From Chloroflexota bacterium (GTDB lineage: Bacteria > Chloroflexota > Anaerolineae > Aggregatilineales > Phototrophicaceae): a stretch of DNA of 64,000 nucleotides. The position numbers were made by a program, and so were the translations under genes. Shown piece after piece: positions 63,934-64,000 of this stretch. The notes under the pieces were generated by a model. It saw only the letters and a program-made list of their open reading frames with translations, was not told the DNA's origin and ran no database searches. Location: contig JAPOSR010000066.1 in NCBI GenBank assembly GCA_026709625.1, forward strand, positions 1 to 64,000, in the 5' to 3' direction. Position 1 is the first letter of the stretch. The number at the start of each line of letters is the position of its first letter.

Positions 63934-64000
63934 ATGTCACAATCACGCCCGCGGCTTCCGCTGATCCTTCTATTGGCTGGATTGCCGCTGTTGTTGGCGG
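63934..64000 (+). CDS. Start of a secreted or membrane protein (partial)
   Basis: Only 22 codons fall inside the window. They read MSQSRPRLPLILLLAGLPLL, a positively charged start followed by a hydrophobic run, as in a signal peptide or first helix. A GAGGAG site lies about 10 bp upstream. The family cannot be told. Confidence 0.5.
   Translation, partial: MSQSRPRLPLILLLAGLPLLLA

Noticed and set aside
63512..63946. Minus-strand frame opposite uppP and the window end
   Set aside because: It is antisense to uppP and has no recognisable signature.

Overview
The window looks like one contig of a GC-rich heterotroph, most likely a Chloroflexota bacterium (Anaerolineae, Caldilineae or SAR202-like). 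This is an inference from gene content: a membrane-anchored baseplate J/gp47-like protein inside a housekeeping operon, a MurJ/RuvX/AlaS operon, a CdaA-CdaR pair, many ABC importers for amino acids and sugars, and enolase-superfamily, phytanoyl-CoA dioxygenase and Gfo/Idh enzymes typical of marine or host-associated members of that phylum. No rRNA, ribosomal protein or other firm taxonomic marker is present. The window opens with a C-run/G-run that looks like a contig-edge artefact.

Layout. (1) 395-12524, minus strand: a long run with tight spacing encoding an MTase-nuclease fusion, AlaS, a baseplate-J-like membrane protein, RuvX, a C39 peptidase-TPR protein, MurJ, an MBL hydrolase, a phosphoglycerate mutase-like metalloenzyme and an MFS carrier. 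(2) 12694-27360: housekeeping genes, namely tyrS, two subunits of a CoA-transferase separated by a minus-strand block (peptide-binding protein, SecG, S41 protease), polA, argF, cdaA-cdaR, der, lepB and a small Zn-ribbon protein, followed by tRNA-Glu(TTC). (3) 28015-41840: catabolism, with a D-2-hydroxyacid dehydrogenase, a complete Liv-type branched-chain amino acid importer driven by a strong promoter, sugar isomerase and Gfo/Idh genes, glycogen phosphorylase, a DapA-like aldolase and a mandelate-racemase-like dehydratase. (4) 41918-43880: a 1.96-kb unit bounded by about 27-28-bp inverted repeats, carrying a divergently transcribed coiled-coil membrane protein and a DNA methyltransferase-HNH nuclease fusion. 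It abuts a phytanoyl-CoA dioxygenase gene cut down to 67 codons. (5) 43862-53141: an oxidative/sugar cluster (dioxygenases, FAD oxidoreductase, propeller-like protein, sugar ABC importer, TIM-barrel isomerase). (6) 53296-64000: SDR, amidase, lactate permease, DegT aminotransferase, ThDP enzyme, TauE/SafE, MFS, CrcB, UppP and the start of a secreted protein.

The most unusual content is the two methyltransferase-nuclease fusions. One carries a PD-(D/E)XK (Mrr-like) C-terminus and lies next to alaS; the other carries an HNH C-terminus and lies inside the inverted-repeat unit. Other notable features are a family of five imperfect palindromic intergenic repeats (MITE-like), a LivH permease with an internally duplicated N-terminal membrane extension, and a CoA-transferase whose two subunits are 3.3 kb apart. 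All coordinates and motifs were read directly from the sequence. Family names come from recognisable motifs, not from database searches.
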